Shown here: in pieces, positions 19,057-20,180 of the stretch | Layout: each line of letters opens with the position of its first letter | Numbering within the stretch: position 1 is the stretch's first letter | Translations under genes and position numbers: made by a program | Notes under the pieces: model-generated | Database searches by the model: none | What the model saw: the letters and a program-made list of their open reading frames with translations, nothing else | Told to the model about the DNA's origin: nothing | From: Pelargonium nanum | Lineage: Eukaryota > Streptophyta > Magnoliopsida > Geraniales > Geraniaceae | Direction of reading: 5' to 3' | NCBI GenBank assembly: GCA_036897485.1 | Contig: JAYMTF010001993.1 | Coordinates: 1 to 20,180, forward strand | Length of the DNA stretch: 20,180 nt

Positions 19057-19385
19057 TAACCGATTTAATAATAAAAAAACGATTTAAACGGATAACAAAT
19101 GAAAGTACAAATCACAAAATCTTGATAGATTTTGACCCGTAAAACTGCAGAATTTCAAGCAAAATCCTGCATAAAAAATTAACGATCAAAATAATGCATA
19201 ATTTATCCAATAAAACAATGTAGTTTTAACCCGAACAAAAACATGCCGAGTTTAAGCTTATAATACATTGCAGTTTTTCAGACAAAAAATAATGCAAATT
19301 TTAAAGAAAATTAAATTGTAGCGAAACAGTTTTTTGAAACAAATACCGAACATTGTATAAAACAGAAAAACCTGAAGTAACAACA
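19057..19385. other. Intergenic, AT-rich, no gene
   Basis: Nothing coding is visible. The 177-codon open stretch on the complement (19258-19791) is antisense to the LINE RNase H domain and has no recognisable domain of its own. Confidence 0.5.
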
Positions 19386-20030
19386 AAAACCACATGCAAA
19401 TAATAATGAAAAACGATTGGGCATGTATGCATGGTCTAGCTGCTGCAGGAGGCCTGGTCTGGGATTGCTTTGGGGCTGTGGTCTTCGCTTTTAGTGCCCC
19501 TTTAGGTACGAGTACGAATAAATTTGCAGAGCTGCGTGCTCTTCTGATTGGTTTAGAGATTTGTATGGATGGAGGTATCGCGTTGAAGCGGATTCCAAAC
19601 TCATTGTGGATTTTATGTCTAAACACGTAGTTTGTTCTTGGCCATTGGTTTATGATGCTAGAAAATGCAGGTCTCTTCTTGGTGCGTGTCGAATTGTGCA
19701 TGTTTTGTGTGAGGCTAACAGGGCTGCAGATTGGGTCGTCAGCTTTGCTTTCAGGTGTCGTCCCAGTTTGTGGCTTCTTGAATGGATTCATTTCCAGCTC
19801 CTTTTGGTTCGATCATTGCTAATGATAGTATAGGTTCGGTTAACATTAGACCAGAACAATTACTCATGTAATTTTATTTTGCATGCATCCATTTAGCCTT
19901 GTATTATGTGTATTTTTGAAGAGGTAAGACTCACTATGTCCCATTCTTTTATGTACTTCTTATTTTTATTTTAATATATTGATAGGGGTCCAGCCAAACC
20001 TTCTCATCAAAATAAATTAATAAATAAACA
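19385..20030 (+). mobile_element. 5'-truncated LINE with RNase H domain and 3' tail
   Basis: Translation of about 19400-19790 gives the plant LINE-type RNase H domain (RVT_3). In order it shows AAAGGLVWDCFGAVVFAFS, then FAELRALLIGLE, then VEADSKLIVDF, then CEANRAADWV. The catalytic acids Glu (AEL), Asp (ADS) and Asp (AADW) are present. The first Asp, expected in an N-x-D-G motif near the start, is not evident. The domain is split between two reading frames, with the change near 19555-19570, so there is at least one frameshift. The reverse transcriptase and endonuclease regions upstream are absent, as in a typical 5'-truncated insertion. After the stop at about 19831 a 3' UTR runs to an A-rich TAAA-type tail at about 20010-20030. 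A target-site duplication could not be fixed. Confidence 0.75.
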
Positions 20031-20180
20031 CTCGATAACAAATACAATAAATAGACCAATAAATAAATAAAACAGCAGGTCTAAATAACTTATTTAAGTA
20101 ACAAATTTAAAATAGACAAAGTAAATAAACCAACATACTCATTCTCTTTGGCAACTTGCTCTGATAGGGTGAACAAACCC
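20030..20180. other. AT-rich sequence after LINE tail
   Basis: Repeated AATAAA/TAAATAAA phrases continue from the LINE tail. No gene or domain is seen before the window ends. Confidence 0.4.

Noticed and set aside
19258-19791. 177-codon open reading frame on the minus strand, the longest in the window
   Set aside because: It is antisense to the clear LINE RNase H domain and shows no domain of its own.

Overview
The window looks like nuclear DNA of a flowering plant. It has AT-rich intergenic sequence, GT-AG introns, two single-copy plant genes, and a dense mix of old retrotransposon fossils, MITE-type DNA transposons, tRNA-derived SINEs and tandem repeats. Both proteins resemble eudicot homologues. 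Some repeat sequences remind me of Lamiales and other asterids, but that placement is from memory and weak.

Layout. 1-4140: decayed gag region of a Ty3-type LTR element on the + strand, interrupted by a ~1.77 kb minus-strand insertion that reads like a single LTR (about 1066-2830). 4140-5560: AT-rich sequence with a possible MITE remnant. 5100-7405: three tandem arrays with different periods (~27 bp, exactly 48 bp x 3, and ~46/47 bp x about 29). The largest alternates two monomer types. 7540-8120: a second, minus-strand Ty3-type gag fossil beside that array. 8640-9000: two unrelated tRNA-derived SINEs just upstream of the first real gene.

9258-13458 (+): nine-exon gene for a GDT1/TMEM165 (UPF0016) family cation transporter of the Golgi-type PML3/GDT1-like 3 group, 295 aa. 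All splice phases fit. Its last intron is 1.34 kb and holds a SINE head. 14949-15746 (+): three-exon gene for a small CRIB-motif ROP effector (RIC2/RIC4-like), 155 aa, with a TATA box and microsatellites around its 5' end. The two genes share a strand but there is no reason to think they work together. One supports Mn/Ca homeostasis in the secretory pathway, the other ROP GTPase signalling.

15750-20180: gene-poor. It contains a long-TIR Mutator-like MITE (17352-17714), a full-length SINE (about 17733-17888), a CACTA-type MITE (about 18087-18628), another TIR element with a probable 7-bp target duplication (18731-19049), and a 5'-truncated LINE keeping its RNase H domain and 3' tail (about 19385-20030).

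No tRNA or rRNA genes and no CRISPR arrays were seen. The most unusual structure is the cluster of three unrelated tandem arrays next to a gag fossil, which may be an LTR-element-derived nursery of satellite repeats.
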